Assembly: GCF_024679095.1 (NCBI RefSeq)
Contig: NC_066562.1
Coordinates: 8,228,898-8,292,897 of the forward strand
Length of the DNA stretch: 64,000 bases
Reading direction: 5' to 3'
From: Eriocheir sinensis
Lineage: Eukaryota; Arthropoda; Malacostraca; Decapoda; Varunidae
This document shows positions 24,843-44,464 of this stretch, one piece after another (the first letter of the stretch is position 1; the number at the start of each line of letters is the position of its first letter). The notes beneath the pieces were generated by a model. That model made no database searches. It saw nothing but the letters and a program-made list of their open reading frames with translations, and was not told the DNA's origin. Both the position numbers and the translations under genes were made by a program.

Positions 24843-26397
24843 GAGGATTTAGAGGAGGAGGAGGAGGGGAGAGAGGGGAAGAAGAGATGGAATAACTAAA
24901 AGAGGGGAGGGAGAAAAAAAAAACCATGGGGAGGAGGAGGAGGAGGAGGGAAAGGGGAAGGGGAGAGGAGGAGGGAAAAGAGGGGGGAGGAGGAGGGGAA
25001 GGAGGGGGAGGAGAAGATAAAGAAATATAGTATACAGGAATGAGAGAGGGAGAGGAGGAGAAAGGAGAGAAGAGGGAGGGAGGGAGGGGAGATAAGGAAG
25101 AATGGGACAGGAAAGGGAAGGAAGGGAAGGGAGGAGAGAGGAGGAGGGAGGGAAGAGAAGGGAGGAGGAGGAGAAGGGGAGGAGGGAAGAGAAGGAGGAG
25201 GGAGAGAAGGGAGGAGGAGAGGGGAGGGGAAAGAAAAATGGACATGGATGGGGTAGAAAAGGAGGGAGGGGGAAGGGAAGGGGAGGGAGAGGAAAGGGAG
25301 GGGGGGGAGAGGAAAGGGAGGGGGAAGGGAAGGGGAGGGAGGAAAGGGAGGGGAGGGAGAAGATAGACAGGAATAGGGAGAGAGGGAGAAAAAAAGAGGG
25401 AGGAGAAATGGGGAGGATAAGAGAAGGGATAAGGGAGAGGAAGGAAGTAGGGAGAGAAGGGGAGGAGGGACGAGGAGGAGGAGGAGGAGGAAAGATAAAG
25501 AATGGATCGGGAATGGAGTGAGAGAAAGAGGAGGAGGAGGAGGAGGAGGAGGTAACAGCGTGGGTTGCATGCTAGTTAGGATTTCTGTCAATGCAGCGAG
25601 GAAGAGGAGGAGGAGGAGGAAGAGATAGGGAGGAAGAGATAGGAGGAGGGAGGAGAAAGATAGGGAGGAAGGGGGTAGGAAGTGGAAGAGGGGTAGGAGG
25701 TGGAGGTGGAGGATGAGGAAGGAGGAGGAGGAAACACCATGGAAAAAGGAAGAGAGGGGGTGGAGAGAGAATGGGAGAGGAGGAGGAGGCAGAGGTGGAG
25801 AGAGGAGGGTAGGGAGGGAGGGATAGGGAGGGCAGAAGAAGAGGAGGAGGAGGAGGGAAGGGAGGGATAGGGGAGGAGGAAGGAGAGGAGAGGGAAGGAA
25901 GGAGGAGGAGGAGGAGGGAATAGGAGAGGGAGGAGTGTCTCAAAAAGGACAAGGAGGAGGAGGAGGAGGAGGAAGGGAGGAGGGGGGAAGGGCATGAAAA
26001 AAATTGGAGGAGGAGGAGGAGGAGGAGGAGGAGGAGGAGGAAGAGAGGCTAGGAAAGAACATGAAAAAGGAGGAGGAGGCAAGAACACGAGAAAGGAGGA
26101 GGAGGAGGAGGAGGAGGAGGGAGCGGAAGGAAAGAGACTGGAGGAGGAGGAGGAGGAGGGGGAGGAGGAAGGGTAAGCGAAGAGGGAAGAGTGGTAACTA
26201 GTGGGAGGAGGAGGAGGAGGAGGAGGAGGAGGAGAGAGCACTGAGGACAGGAAGGGAGGGAGGGAGGAGGAGGAGGGGAGGAAGAGAGCAAGGGAAGAGA
26301 GGAGGATGAGTGAGAGCAGGGAGGAGGAGGGGAGGAGAGGAGGAGGAGGAGGAGGAGTGGAGAGGATGAGGATTGAGTAGGAGGAGGAGGAGGAGGA
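24843..26397. repeat. 1.55-kb polypurine block (GGA/GAG trinucleotides)
   Basis: Plus strand nearly all A/G (GGAGGAGGAGG), the strand complement of the block before it; composition switches sharply at about 24,842. Gly/Glu/Arg and Pro/Ser frames are repeat translations. Confidence 0.9.
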
Positions 26398-26611
26398 GTG
26401 GTAAGAGTCCTGCCCCTCCCTCCTCCTCCCCCTCTTCTTCCCTCCTCCTCCTCCTCCTCTTCCTCTTGCCCGCAGACCAAGCCTTGCCTACCCTCTCTAT
26501 CCCTCCCCCCCTCTCTTTCTCTCTCTCTTTCTCTCTCTTTTTCCTTTTCACCTGTTCACCTTTTCATTAAGAACCTAATTACTTGGACATCCAGGTAAGG
26601 ACAGTGAAAAT

Positions 26612-26655
<44 letters not shown>
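26398..26655. repeat. Return to polypyrimidine, ending in (TC)n
   Basis: CTCCTCC and TCTC sequence to about 26,560, then (TC)n at 26,611-26,650. This forms a third arm of the purine/pyrimidine alternation. Confidence 0.85.
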
Positions 26656-26656
<1 letters not shown>

Positions 26657-27016
26657 CACGCTGCTATCCTTGTAACCAAACCTAAAATCTATAGGAACAT
26701 CGAATATTTAGTTAACACGTAATATAACCCATTCTAAGCCTTTACCAACAACCTAACCCCACTCTAAAGAAACCCCAAACCTCCCTCTACAACCCCCCAC
26801 AGACAACGCAATCTAACGTAAAAACCTAACGAAGAAAAACGCAAAAAATAAATGGTATGTAAGGAAAGGGGATAGGAGTGTTACACCAGTGCCCGTATAC
26901 CCAATCTTATTCAACCTTGTCCCGAGCCCTTATGACATGGCGTGGCGTGATATGGGTTAGTGGGTAAGGAAGGTGAGATGTGTGGCTGCCGTGAGGGGGT
27001 GAAGGAGGAGGAATAC

Positions 27017-27140
27017 CTGGCAGGAGGAGGCGGAGAAGGGCTGGAGGAGAGGGTAGTACAAGTCCTTCTTCGGTGAGGGCCGCAACCAGACTGCCTTCTC
27101 CCCCGCCCGCCGGCCGCCGAACCCTCCCATTGGTTAGCCG
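27017..27140 (-). promoter_or_regulatory. Candidate promoter and first non-coding exon of the LC8 gene
   Basis: The only GC-rich island in 17-33 kb. On the minus strand it has a CCAAT box (27,133-27,129) and a CCCCGCCC-type GC box (27,108-27,101), then a segment ending CTGCCAG|GTATTC, a good donor. LC8 needs a 5' UTR exon upstream of 16,800. The link would imply a 10.2-kb first intron and is inference only. Confidence 0.35.
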
Positions 27141-27489
27141 ACCCGCGTCTTCTGTCCGGGTCTTCTGTCCGCGTCTTCTGTCCGCCCATAATGCCTCTGG
27201 ATTGCGCGCGAAATTCAAGGGTTGCTACATATATATATTTTTTCTCTTCTTTCGTGTTTGTTTGTTTGTTTTCGTTTGTTGTTTTGGTTAGCTTCGGAAA
27301 TATATGATTCGTTGGTCTTTTGGTGTTTTCTTTTTCTCTCGTTTCAAATCATAAGGTATTTTAATTATTTTCCGTCTCATTTGTTTTTTCTCCTTTATTT
27401 TCTCGAATCGTTGTGTTCGCCTTTAAAATCAGACTTGTTCCTTCATGATATTTCCTTCTTTTTCTCCTCTTTTTCCTTTTCTGTACTTT

Positions 27490-28480
27490 AAGAGAATCAA
27501 AAGAAAGTAATGAATTTGACACCTTTTCTTAAATTCACATAATATTTTCATCTCCCTTTTCATTCTTTCCTAATTTTTCCTTTTCTTTTTTTTCTTTTTC
27601 CGTATCAAGAAGACTAAGAAAAAGAAATATTTGACACCTGTTCTTAACTTTACATAATATTTTCCTCACCCTTTTCATTCTTTCCTAATTTTTCCTGTCC
27701 TTTCTTTTTCTTTTTCCGTATCAAAAAGACCAAGAAAAATAATATTTGACACCTATTCTTAAGTTTACAAAATCTTTTCTTCTCCCTTTTCATTCTTTCC
27801 TAATTTTCCCTTTCCTTTCTTTCCTTTTTTTTATTATTAAGAAGTCCAAAAGAAAGTCATGTGTTTGGTTCCTATTCTGAACTTTCCTTTACTAAATCCT
27901 TTCCTCATCCTTTTCATACCCTCCTACTTTTCCTTTTCCTTTCCTTCCCTTTTCTTTTTCCCGTATCATAAAAAAAATAAGAAACAATATATTTTGCTTC
28001 AATTCTTAACATATCTTTATCTTTACTAATGATATCAAAGAATTTTCCTCACTCCTTTTTCATTCTTTCCCAGTTTTCCCTTTTTCCCTTTTCTTTCTTT
28101 TCCCTCATCAAAAAGACCAAGAGAAGGGAATATATTTTGCACCTATACTCTGAACATTCTTTTACTTTTACCAATAATATCAAAGAATTTTCCTCACTCC
28201 CTTTTCATTCTTTCCTAGTTTTCCTTTTTTTTCCTTTTCTTTCTTTCCCGTATAAAAAAAGACACAGGACTTTATTTGGCTCTTAATCTTAATATTCCTT
28301 TACTTTTATCAATAATATCAAATCATTTTCCTCACTTCCTTTTCATTTCTTCCTAGTTTCCCTTTTTCCTTTTCCTTTTCCCCCTTATCAACACCAAGAC
28401 AAGGGAATACATCTTTTTTCTCCCTTACTCTTATAACTCTCCTTTACCTTCACCAACATCAAATTCCTTTCCTCACCCTT
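27490..28480. repeat. ~120-150-bp tandem array, about eight copies
   Basis: Units contain TTTTCATTCTTTCCTAATTT, CGTATCAAAAAGACCAAGA and a TTTGACACCTATTCTTAA segment. Starts of TTTTCATTCTTTCC lie near 27,558, 27,675, 27,796, 28,057 and 28,203. T/C-rich; no gene. Confidence 0.85.
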
Positions 28481-28719
28481 TGCCCTGTTCCCGTATAAAG
28501 CAGAACCCTTACAATCTACACCTTCCTCCTTTTCGCGTTGCGTTGAGCTCGTTGGTAATAGTTCCTCCTTAAAACATTTTCCCCTTTAATGATCTTTGTT
28601 CCTTGTGCTGTATTAGGAAACGTTTGGTGGGGAGTGTTCTGTGGAGGAGGAAAGGTGTGTGTGTGTGTGTGGGGGGTCATACGCTTCAGCTGCTCGTTGC
28701 CTCGGCGCTCATCTCAGTC

Positions 28720-29040
28720 TCATAAGAACATCAGAGACCGGTGGGACGATGCATGGCAGCGTCTGTAAACATCAACCCACACAACATCACGATTCAAGGA
28801 CTTAGCTCATCTATTTTTGAATGTATCGATCATACTGGCACTCACAACATGACTGCCAAGCCTTTTTTTTTTTTTTACAGTATAGAAACAGCTCAAGGGC
28901 AACAAAAAAAAGGTGTGAAAAAAAAAAAGCCCGCTAATCGCTGTTCCCACAAAGACAAAAGTACTGAGGGGCCAAAAGAAAGGTTAATTTCGGGAGGAGA
29001 GGTCACTTCTCATTCCTTTAAGGTTGTTACCTCCTAGTGA
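28720..29040 (+). mobile_element. Dispersed retroelement tail
   Basis: Contains CACTCACAACATGACTGCC, a T tract, ACAGTATAGAAACAGCTCAA, GGGCAACAAAAAAAAG, AAAAAGCCCGCTAATCGCTG and TTAATTTCGGGAGGAGAGG. The same order of blocks is found inverted at 39.70-39.85 kb and in part at 60.24 and 63.4 kb. I associate it with a common decapod non-LTR or Penelope-type tail; the family is not certain. Confidence 0.65.
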
Positions 29041-29139
29041 ATAAGAGGCAAAGTTGGGAGCATAAGTTATAGGTGCGCGTTGCGGCGGTGCTCATCTCCG
29101 TACCTGTGTCCCTTTGAGCCTGTGGTGGGAGAGAACCCC

Positions 29140-29365
29140 TTAACCCGGTAGCAGCGACGGGCCAAATTTGTGGCTTTACCGTGTACCAGCGACGGGCCAC
29201 AATTTTGCCATGATACAACCCCCCAAAAAAGAGATGATGCATAAACTGATGACAAATGGGTTGATATATATTCTGAAATGGTTTGTGTGAGTGATGATTT
29301 TTTTTCTTATTTTTCTCGCTTAGAGGGTCCTTTAAGAAACATGATCCCTGCAGCTACCGGGTTAA
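29140..29365 (+). mobile_element. TTAA-flanked MITE, copy 2
   Basis: TTAA at both ends (29,140 and 29,362). Left end CCCGGTAGCAGCGACGGGCC; right end, read in reverse, CCCGGTAGCTGCAGGGATCA. One subterminal 35-bp unit follows. The interior shares ATGGTTTGTGTGAGTGATGA and TTTTTCTCGCTTAGAGGG with the other copies. No open frame. Confidence 0.8.
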
Positions 29366-29367
29366 CA

Positions 29368-29514
29368 CGACACAGGGCCAGGGCAACATCCAGGTCACCA
29401 CAGTTTACCTTCCTCAGGTTTCCCCAGGTACAAATTTATCACTGCCCGGGCCTGGATTCGAACGCAAGCCCGCAGATTCGTAGTTGGGGACGCTAGCCAC
29501 TGCACCGAGGAGAC
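29368..29514 (-). mobile_element. tRNA-derived SINE
   Basis: The reverse strand begins GTGTCTCCTCGGTGCAGTGG. It contains an A-box-like TGGCTAGCGTCCCCAACT and a B-box GGCTTGCGTTCGAATCCAG, then a SINE body (CCTGGGGAAACCTGAGGAAG). It abuts the MITE at its 3' side. This is a pol III head of SINE type, not a functional tRNA. Confidence 0.75.
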
Positions 29515-29587
29515 ACTATACGGCCAACAGTAATAAAAGGCAAATGTCTCGAAGAAGAAAAGCAAAACTAATGAGGATGCTTCTATA

Positions 29588-29725
29588 CATGTCGTCCTTC
29601 AGTATTCACGGGACCACGAAATAGATACCCGCGAATGTTGAAAAGTACGCGAATATTTGCTTCCACCATTATAAAAGCACTCCTGGACCTCCCATTCCCT
29701 TATATGACTAAAGAAAAAACCCTTT
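29588..29725 (+). mobile_element. Tigger/pogo-like DNA transposon terminal fragment
   Basis: GTCCTTCAGTATTCACGGGA then CCCGCGAATGTTGAAAAGTA resembles the palindromic 5' end of Tc1/mariner-type Tigger elements (GTCC-TCGGTATCCGCGGG...CCGCGGATG). Only one end is present and there is no transposase. Confidence 0.45.
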
Positions 29726-30272
29726 GTGTGTGTGTGTGTGTGTGTGTGAGACCACCGTTGCCACACACTTCAGCGGGCAGGAAATAACACTTGCTCGGCG
29801 TCATGTAAATTGCTTGCATTCTTTCTTATACACACACTCTCGTCTCACTAATCTGTTCTCACACCCACACTCAATGCCCTAAACTGACCTTTCCCTACTT
29901 AACTTAGCTTGACTCTCCACCCTAACACACACAAAAAATGAAATGGAATGGGATAAAAGATGAAAAATAGATAAAGATGAATAGAAAATGAATATAATAG
30001 AGAGAACGGTTGACCTCACTCCCTTATGCACTCAACAATATAAAAAGGATGTGAAATAAAATAGATAGATAAATGAATAGAAATGAATGGAATGTAGAAA
30101 AAAATAGAGAAAAATAATGAAAACGAATAAGAAAATGAAAATAAATAAAAAATACTTCATCTTCATCATTCACAAGTCATATTTATCTTCATCATCCATA
30201 AGTCATCTTCATCTTTATCTTTATCTTCCTATCCAGTTCTCTCTAATATTGTTGCTCTAGTTCCATTTCTTC

Positions 30273-30278
<6 letters not shown>

Positions 30279-30349
<71 letters not shown>

Positions 30350-30658
30350 ATTAGTGTTCTCCATCCTGCCCCGACAAAGACTATACTTCCATTTCTCCAC
30401 CTGGTTATCTCTCTCATGTTAGCGTCCTGGTTTCTCCTCTCCACCTGGTTTTCTGTCTCATTAATAATCCACCCTGGCCCGGCAAAGGCAATAGTTCCAC
30501 CTCTCCACCTGGTTAACTCTCCGTACTAAGTGAATATTGGGATCAAATGCACAGAGGGTTGAGTTCAAAGGCGCGTGTTTGCAAGGGTGGCTTCTCGCGG
30601 TAATGGTAAAGGATCTAATCACGTTCTTCATGGTAGTCTCCACGGGGTCATGGGTAAC

Positions 30659-30751
<93 letters not shown>
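30279..30751. repeat. (CT)n, (GT)n and (TAC)n microsatellites
   Basis: (CT)n 30,279-30,346 and an adjoining (GT)n-(TAC)n pair at 30,661-30,708 and 30,708-30,751. No gene in 29,730-32,230: the rest is A/T-rich unique DNA, with (AC)n at 31,587-31,621 and (TAC)n at 31,976-32,020. Confidence 0.95.
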
Positions 30752-30752
<1 letters not shown>

Positions 30753-31584
30753 AAGGAAGGAAAGATAAGTTAGATTTGAGAATATAAGTCAAAAAATAAC
30801 GACAAACTATAGTACATTGCTCAGTGATAGGATGCGCTTCGTTAAGGAAAGCTGTAATATTGCTGGCTATGATAAAGTATACCATAATGACAATGCAACA
30901 GGGTAAGGTGTAATATGTGCCATTGGTTGAGGATCCCATTTCTAGGTCTCATTTTCTTCGTCATGTTACCAGTGAAAGAAAATGTATTATTGCCACGTAA
31001 ACTATAGAGGATTTATCGTATACCTTTTGTGTGATCCAGCTCTATAAATACTTCCGTTCTGAATATATATAATAGTGCAAAGGTGAGGCTGAGGGCATAT
31101 GATGAAGCTGCACGTGGCCTCAATGCTTCTCTCCGTAACACCGGCATGCTTTTACTTAATCTCACAAACATACTCGTCACCGGCTGTGTTTTTTTCATAT
31201 ATTTATGCAACGACGTGAATGGTGAACAGTATATTCGGACTCGCCCCCCTCAAAAAAATCAGTCTGGTATACATTTTCCTCATCCAACACTTTACAACAG
31301 ACTGACGGTTACCGAAGCTTACGAAGAGGCTCCCAACAATACCACAATAATCAACGGCAGAATAATATGTAAATAATAACAATAATGAAAATAATCGCAA
31401 AAATAATAGTCTTAACAGTAAAGGAGAACGTGAGGAGATTAGGAAAAGAGTGACTTCGGAATACAAATAAAAGCATATAAGAACACATAAAAAGAATGAT
31501 AGGAATGGCAACAATAATACTCGCTAAAAATACACACACACACAAATTTGGGAGAATGTGAGAAAATGACCGTTAGATTCAAGC

Positions 31585-31625
<41 letters not shown>

Positions 31626-31975
31626 TTATCACACACGCACTTTACTTCACGACAGGTGTGATCTGCTCTCCTAACGGGACAAAAAATAAAACAACACAAA
31701 AATAGAAGAAAAAGAAAAAAAGAAAACAACTAAGACTGGATTTCTATGTTCTTCTTTATCTTCTTCTTTGTAATCTTCTTGCTTCCTCTTCTTTTTCTTC
31801 TACTTTTTCTTCCTTTTCTTTCTTTTTAATCTTCTTTTCTTCTTATTCTTCTTTTTAATATTCTTTTTAATCTTCTTCTTTCTTCCTCTTCTTCTTTTTC
31901 TTCCTCTTCTTTCTTTTTAATCTTCTTTCCTTCTTATTCTTCTTTTTTAATCTTTTTATCCCTCTTCTTCTATTT

Positions 31976-32021
<46 letters not shown>

Positions 32022-32239
32022 CCCCCTCACCACCACCACCACCACCATACCACCTCATGTTCCTCAAATCTAAGCTTATTTTGGTGTTGTGGTTCTCATT
32101 CTGCCGCAGTTCCCTATTTACGAGGTTCTCCCTAATGCTTCAGAATGCTTGCGAGTCCCAGCCGCCGCCCGCCTGTCTGCCTGCCTCAATTTACCCCAGT
32201 TTCCTCCGCGTCTCAGCCCTCCCTGCTCCTGATTTCCAG

Positions 32240-33130
32240 CTGTTAATGGCACTCCCTGTGTATTTGAGGCCATTGCGTGCTATGATGAATTAGTACAAGG
32301 GAGGGAGGAGGGTATGGGAAGGGTGGAGAGAGGAGACAAGAGAAGGGGGAAGAAGGAGGGAGATAAAGAGGGAAGCAAGCAAGAAGTTTTTAGTACGTTT
32401 TGAGGTCGAAGCGTGATAATTAAAAGCAGTATTGAGGTATGGAAGGGAGAGAGGTGGAGGGAGGTATAGGAAGGGTGGAGAGAGGAGACAAGAGGAGGGG
32501 GAGAGGGAGGGAGAGAAAGAGGGAAGCAAGCAAGGAGTTTTTAGTACGTTTTGAGGTTGATGCGCGATATTAAAAAAGCAGTTTGGAGGTATGGAAGGGA
32601 GAGAGATGGAAGGAAGTATAGAAAGGGGAAAAATGGAGGAAGGGAGAAAATAAAGGATGAAGGGAATTAAGGGAATCTAACCAAATTTGAGGTGAGTGCG
32701 TGTCATTACAAAGCAGCGAGGAGGTATGGGAGGCGAGAGAGAGGGAGGAAGGGAAGAAGTGGAGGAAGGAAAGGGAGAGGTGCAGGGAGGGAAGGAAAGA
32801 GGGAGGGAGGAAAGCAAGGGAATCTAACCACATCTGAGGTTGCTGAGTGATATTACAATGCATTATGGAAGAATGGAGACGAATGAGAGGGAGGGAAGGG
32901 AGGGAGGAAATGAGGGAGGTAGGGAGGGAAGGTAGCAAGCTGATTTAACCACATTTGAGGCCAGTGCGTGGTATTACAAAGCACTATGGAAGGATGGAGG
33001 CGGATGAGAGGGAGGGAGACACTGGAGGGAGGGAGGGAAGGGAGGGAGGAAATGAGGGAGGTAGGGCGGGAAGGTAGCAAGCTGATTTAACCACATTTGA
33101 GGCCAGTGCGTGGTATTACAAAGCACTATG
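32240..33130. repeat. ~120-150-bp tandem array with GGGAGG-rich spacers
   Basis: About seven diverged units built on TTAACCACATTTGAGGCCAG, TGCGTGGTATTACAAAGCAC and TATGGAAGGATGGAGGCGGA plus a GGGAGGGAAGG spacer; cores near 32,255, 32,395, 32,545, 32,680, 32,828, 32,947 and 33,090. Minus-strand Pro/Ser/Leu frames are artefacts. Confidence 0.8.
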
Positions 33131-33329
33131 GGAGGATGGAGGCGGATCAGAGGGAGGGAAGGAGGGAGGGCGGGAGACACTAGCGGGAGGGAGGGAAGGC
33201 AAGCAGAGACGAGGCAGGGAGCACGAAGGCCAGGCGTCACTCTGGGCCGGGCGCGTGGGAAACTCACACGTGCTTTCCCTTCCCTTCCTGTGCACATTGT
33301 CTTGGGGCCCCAGCGAGGAGGAGGCTTGG

Positions 33330-34320
33330 CGCAGAGTACCCAGAAGGACTTCACGCCAACCAAAGGACTCCCGTGTGTGTGGAAGGCCAGGACTTGACAT
33401 ACGATACCCTGAAGGACTCCACACCAACTATAGGACTCCACCAATAGGACGTGTGTGTTTCTTCAGCTTCCCACGGCGGCGAAACTTGACAAACGCTATC
33501 CTGAAGGACTCCACACGACCCTAGGACTTCTTGCTGTTCCAGGAGATCCTTGTGGGACTTTCGTGTATGCCTTCAGCTTCCCAAAGGCGGCGAAGGCTCA
33601 ACACGTAGTATCCTGAAAGACTCCCAACCAGATATAGGACTCCATAGCATCCTAGGACTCCAGTGTGTGTGAGTGTATCCTAGCCAAGCCATCCTTAGGA
33701 CTTCTTTGTGTGTCTTCAGGTTCCCAGGGCTGACGAAGGATTAATATAGAGTATCCTTAAGGATTCCCACCAACCCCAAGGACTTCAGTGTGTGTGTATC
33801 CTATCTGAGCTATCTAAAAGACTTCTGCGTTTGTCTTCAGCTTCCCAAGGTCAGAAAAGGACTCCTCTGTATGTGTCTACAGCTAACCAGGGCCGGCGAA
33901 GGATTAACAGCGGGTATCCTTCGGGACTTCCGACCCCCCCATAGGACTCCCCACCACTCCAGGACTCCAGCGTGTCGCCTATAGGACTCCTGTGTGTGCT
34001 CTGCGTGCCTTTAGCTCTCCAAGGCCGACTAAGGCATCCTACAAATACCCTGAAGGACTCCACATCCCTCGTAGGACTCTAGTGTGTTTGAGTGTCCTGC
34101 CGAAATCATCTTAAGCCATCCTAAGTGTGTTTTTTGCCTGTAGGATTTCCGTGTGTCCTTATCCTCCACCATCCAGCTGAGGCAAACCATAAAGTATCCT
34201 GAAGGACTCACCACAGCTCGAGGACTCCAGTGTGTATGTGTATCCTGCCAGAGCTGCCTGTAGGACTTCTGTGTGTATCCTTCAGAGCTTATAAACCACA
34301 AGGATACAACTTATATCTAA
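33330..34320. repeat. Degenerate ~1-kb array of TATCCTGAAGGACTCC units
   Basis: Many spaced copies of TATCCTGAAGGACTCCACAC, ATAGGACTCCAGTGTGTGTG and CTTCAGCTTCCCAAGGC-like blocks, roughly every 60-130 bp. It ends about 500 bp before the predicted TATA box of gene A. Confidence 0.75.
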
Positions 34321-34804
34321 GGATCTCAAAGGACTTCTGTTATAACTTCCGCCGCTTAAAGAAAGGATCAGGGTGCTAGAAGGGGAGGCAGGACTACTTA
34401 AGAGGTTCCAGTATCCTTCACAACTTCGGCGTAATCTTTTAATCTTCACACAGGACTTCGCCGGTAAAGAAGTTATCAGGAAATCTCAAGCTTGTTCATA
34501 AGTTTCACAAGAGAATTCGCCGCTGAAGAAGGAGTAATGAAGTAGCCTTAAGATTTGACAGAAGTTATCAGAACACGCCGGCTCTCAAGATTTTTCCAAA
34601 GTTAACATAATTCTCCGTTAAAAAGAAGTTATAAAAAAAATCGAATATTGAAGAGCATTATAGACCAAAAAAAGGAGAAAAAAAGAATCAGTGTTTAAGA
34701 CAATCCCAAAGACAAAATTTAACAACTTCAGACTTACACACAAAACGATTTACTTGTCAAAAATAAGGGAATTTTAGGCTTCAAAAATATGCCTATTCTA
34801 AACC

Positions 34805-34840
34805 TATAAAAGGGTATTAAGCTCTTATAATCCCAGTTTT
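34805..34840 (+). promoter_or_regulatory. Predicted core promoter of gene A (TATA box and initiator)
   Basis: TATAAAAG at 34,805-34,812, then TCCCAGTT at 34,831-34,838, whose A (34,835) lies 30 bp from the start of the TATA box. This is the expected spacing to an arthropod initiator. It would give a 5' UTR of about 237 nt before the ATG at 35,072. Inferred from sequence only. Confidence 0.5.
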
Positions 34841-35071
34841 AAGGAGTAGAACCCAATTGCAAGCCTACAAAAAGGATCTAGCACTAATAAGCCCTTTTTT
34901 GAGGAGTTGAAGCCTATTAGAAGCCATTTTAGCCACAGAAAGGGATCCAGTTCGTACCCAAGGCATTCCAGGTATAAGAGAGAAGGACTGAACGCCCGTA
35001 AGAGGATCGGAGAGGCGGGGAACACCTTGATCCTGTCTACTGCTACGAAAAGAGGAGTGAGGAGGTCAAGA

Positions 35072-43043
<7,972 letters not shown>

Positions 43044-43700
43044 GAAGAACAGACACCAGAAGGCCTGAGGTGGAAGAGAGAAGGTGAAGGAGGAGGAGGA
43101 GGAGGAATACATAGGAATACATAGGAAGAACAGACACCAGAAGACCTGAGGTGGAAGAGAGAAGGTGGAGGAGGAGGAGGAGATTGTGAGAGAAGGAAGA
43201 AATGGTGATGTAGAGTGGAAGAGGAGGAGGAAGAGGAGGAGGAGGATGTGGGGAGAGAATGAAGGAGGAGTAATGTAAAGTGGAGGAGGAAGAGGAATAA
43301 TAGAAGGAGAAGGAGGAGGAATGATATGAGGAGGGGAGATAAAAGAAGTGATGTAATATGGAAGAGGAGGAGAAGGAGGAGGAGGAATAAGAAGAGGAGG
43401 AGGAGGAGGAGGAAGAGGAGGAGGAGATGTATCATTTCTACTACCCCTCCTCCTCTTCTCTTCTACTTCTTATCCTTCTCCTCCTCCTTCTCCTCCTCCT
43501 CCTCCCATAACCAAAGTACACATAGTTAATTATTATCGCTAAACTATTTATTATGATAGTGTCCCTGAGCACAAGTTAATGTAAGCAATAAAATAAGTAA
43601 GTAAATAGTCTTAAGATACATGCATTAACTTATAACTATGTATCTGTAGTGAATAAAGTGAATAAGATAGAGGATGAATAAAGTGTCGTAAAGTAATTAG
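43044..43700 (+). promoter_or_regulatory. Gene A 3' UTR with AATAAA signals
   Basis: Begins with a duplicated ~85-bp unit (ACATAGGAAGAACAGACACC) and GGA-rich DNA. AATAAA hexamers are at 43,587, 43,652 and 43,677; the last two are good candidates for the transcript end near 43,700. Confidence 0.5.
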
Positions 43701-43789
43701 TGTGTCTCATTTAATAACGGCAAAACAAATGAAAAAAAAATATATAGAACAAGAAAAAAAAATGGAACAGTGACGAAGAGAAGGAAGAA

Positions 43790-43950
43790 GAGGAGGAGGA
43801 GGAGGAGGAGGAGGAGGAGGAGGAGGAGGAGGAGGAGGAAGAGGAGGAGGAGGAGGAGGAGGAGGAAGAGGAGGAGGAGGAGGAGGAGGCGAAAAAGATG
43901 ATGATGATGATGAAACTAAAACAATAAAAAGAAAACAATGAGAAAAACAG

Positions 43951-44041
<91 letters not shown>
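43790..44041. repeat. (GGA)n and (CA)45 microsatellites
   Basis: GAG/GGA trinucleotides 43,790-43,890 and an uninterrupted (CA)n at 43,952-44,041. Confidence 0.97.
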
Positions 44042-44044
<3 letters not shown>

Positions 44045-44464
44045 CCTCCCCTCCCCCTACACTCCTCTCCCTCTCCTTACACTACTCTCCCTCCCCCTCC
44101 TCCACCTCTCCCCCTCCTTCCCCCCCACACACGCACCAGATATCATGCATGCAAAATCTCAGGTGATGGAGCTAATTAACGCCCATTAGGAACCTGTACG
44201 CAGGTGAGGGCGTGGGCTGCGGCGTGGTGGAGGAGGGAGATTATGCACTCAGCCCCGTAACCAGCGTAGAAATAGGCCTGACATAATTTTTTCTTACATT
44301 CTCTATACTTGATTTTTTTGTACTTTTTCTCAGCGTAGAAGTAAAGCGATCATAAGTTTTTTTTATAATTTCTTTATACTCGATTTCTTATATTATTTTT
44401 TTCCTTATTATGATGTTCTATTTCATTTCGATACTCTCTCAAATACATTTCCTCCTCTCTCACA

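Noticed and set aside
31083..31376. 97-codon plus-strand frame of balanced composition
   Set aside because: No recognisable motif, no flanking splice signals in a consistent frame; likely chance in A/T-rich DNA.
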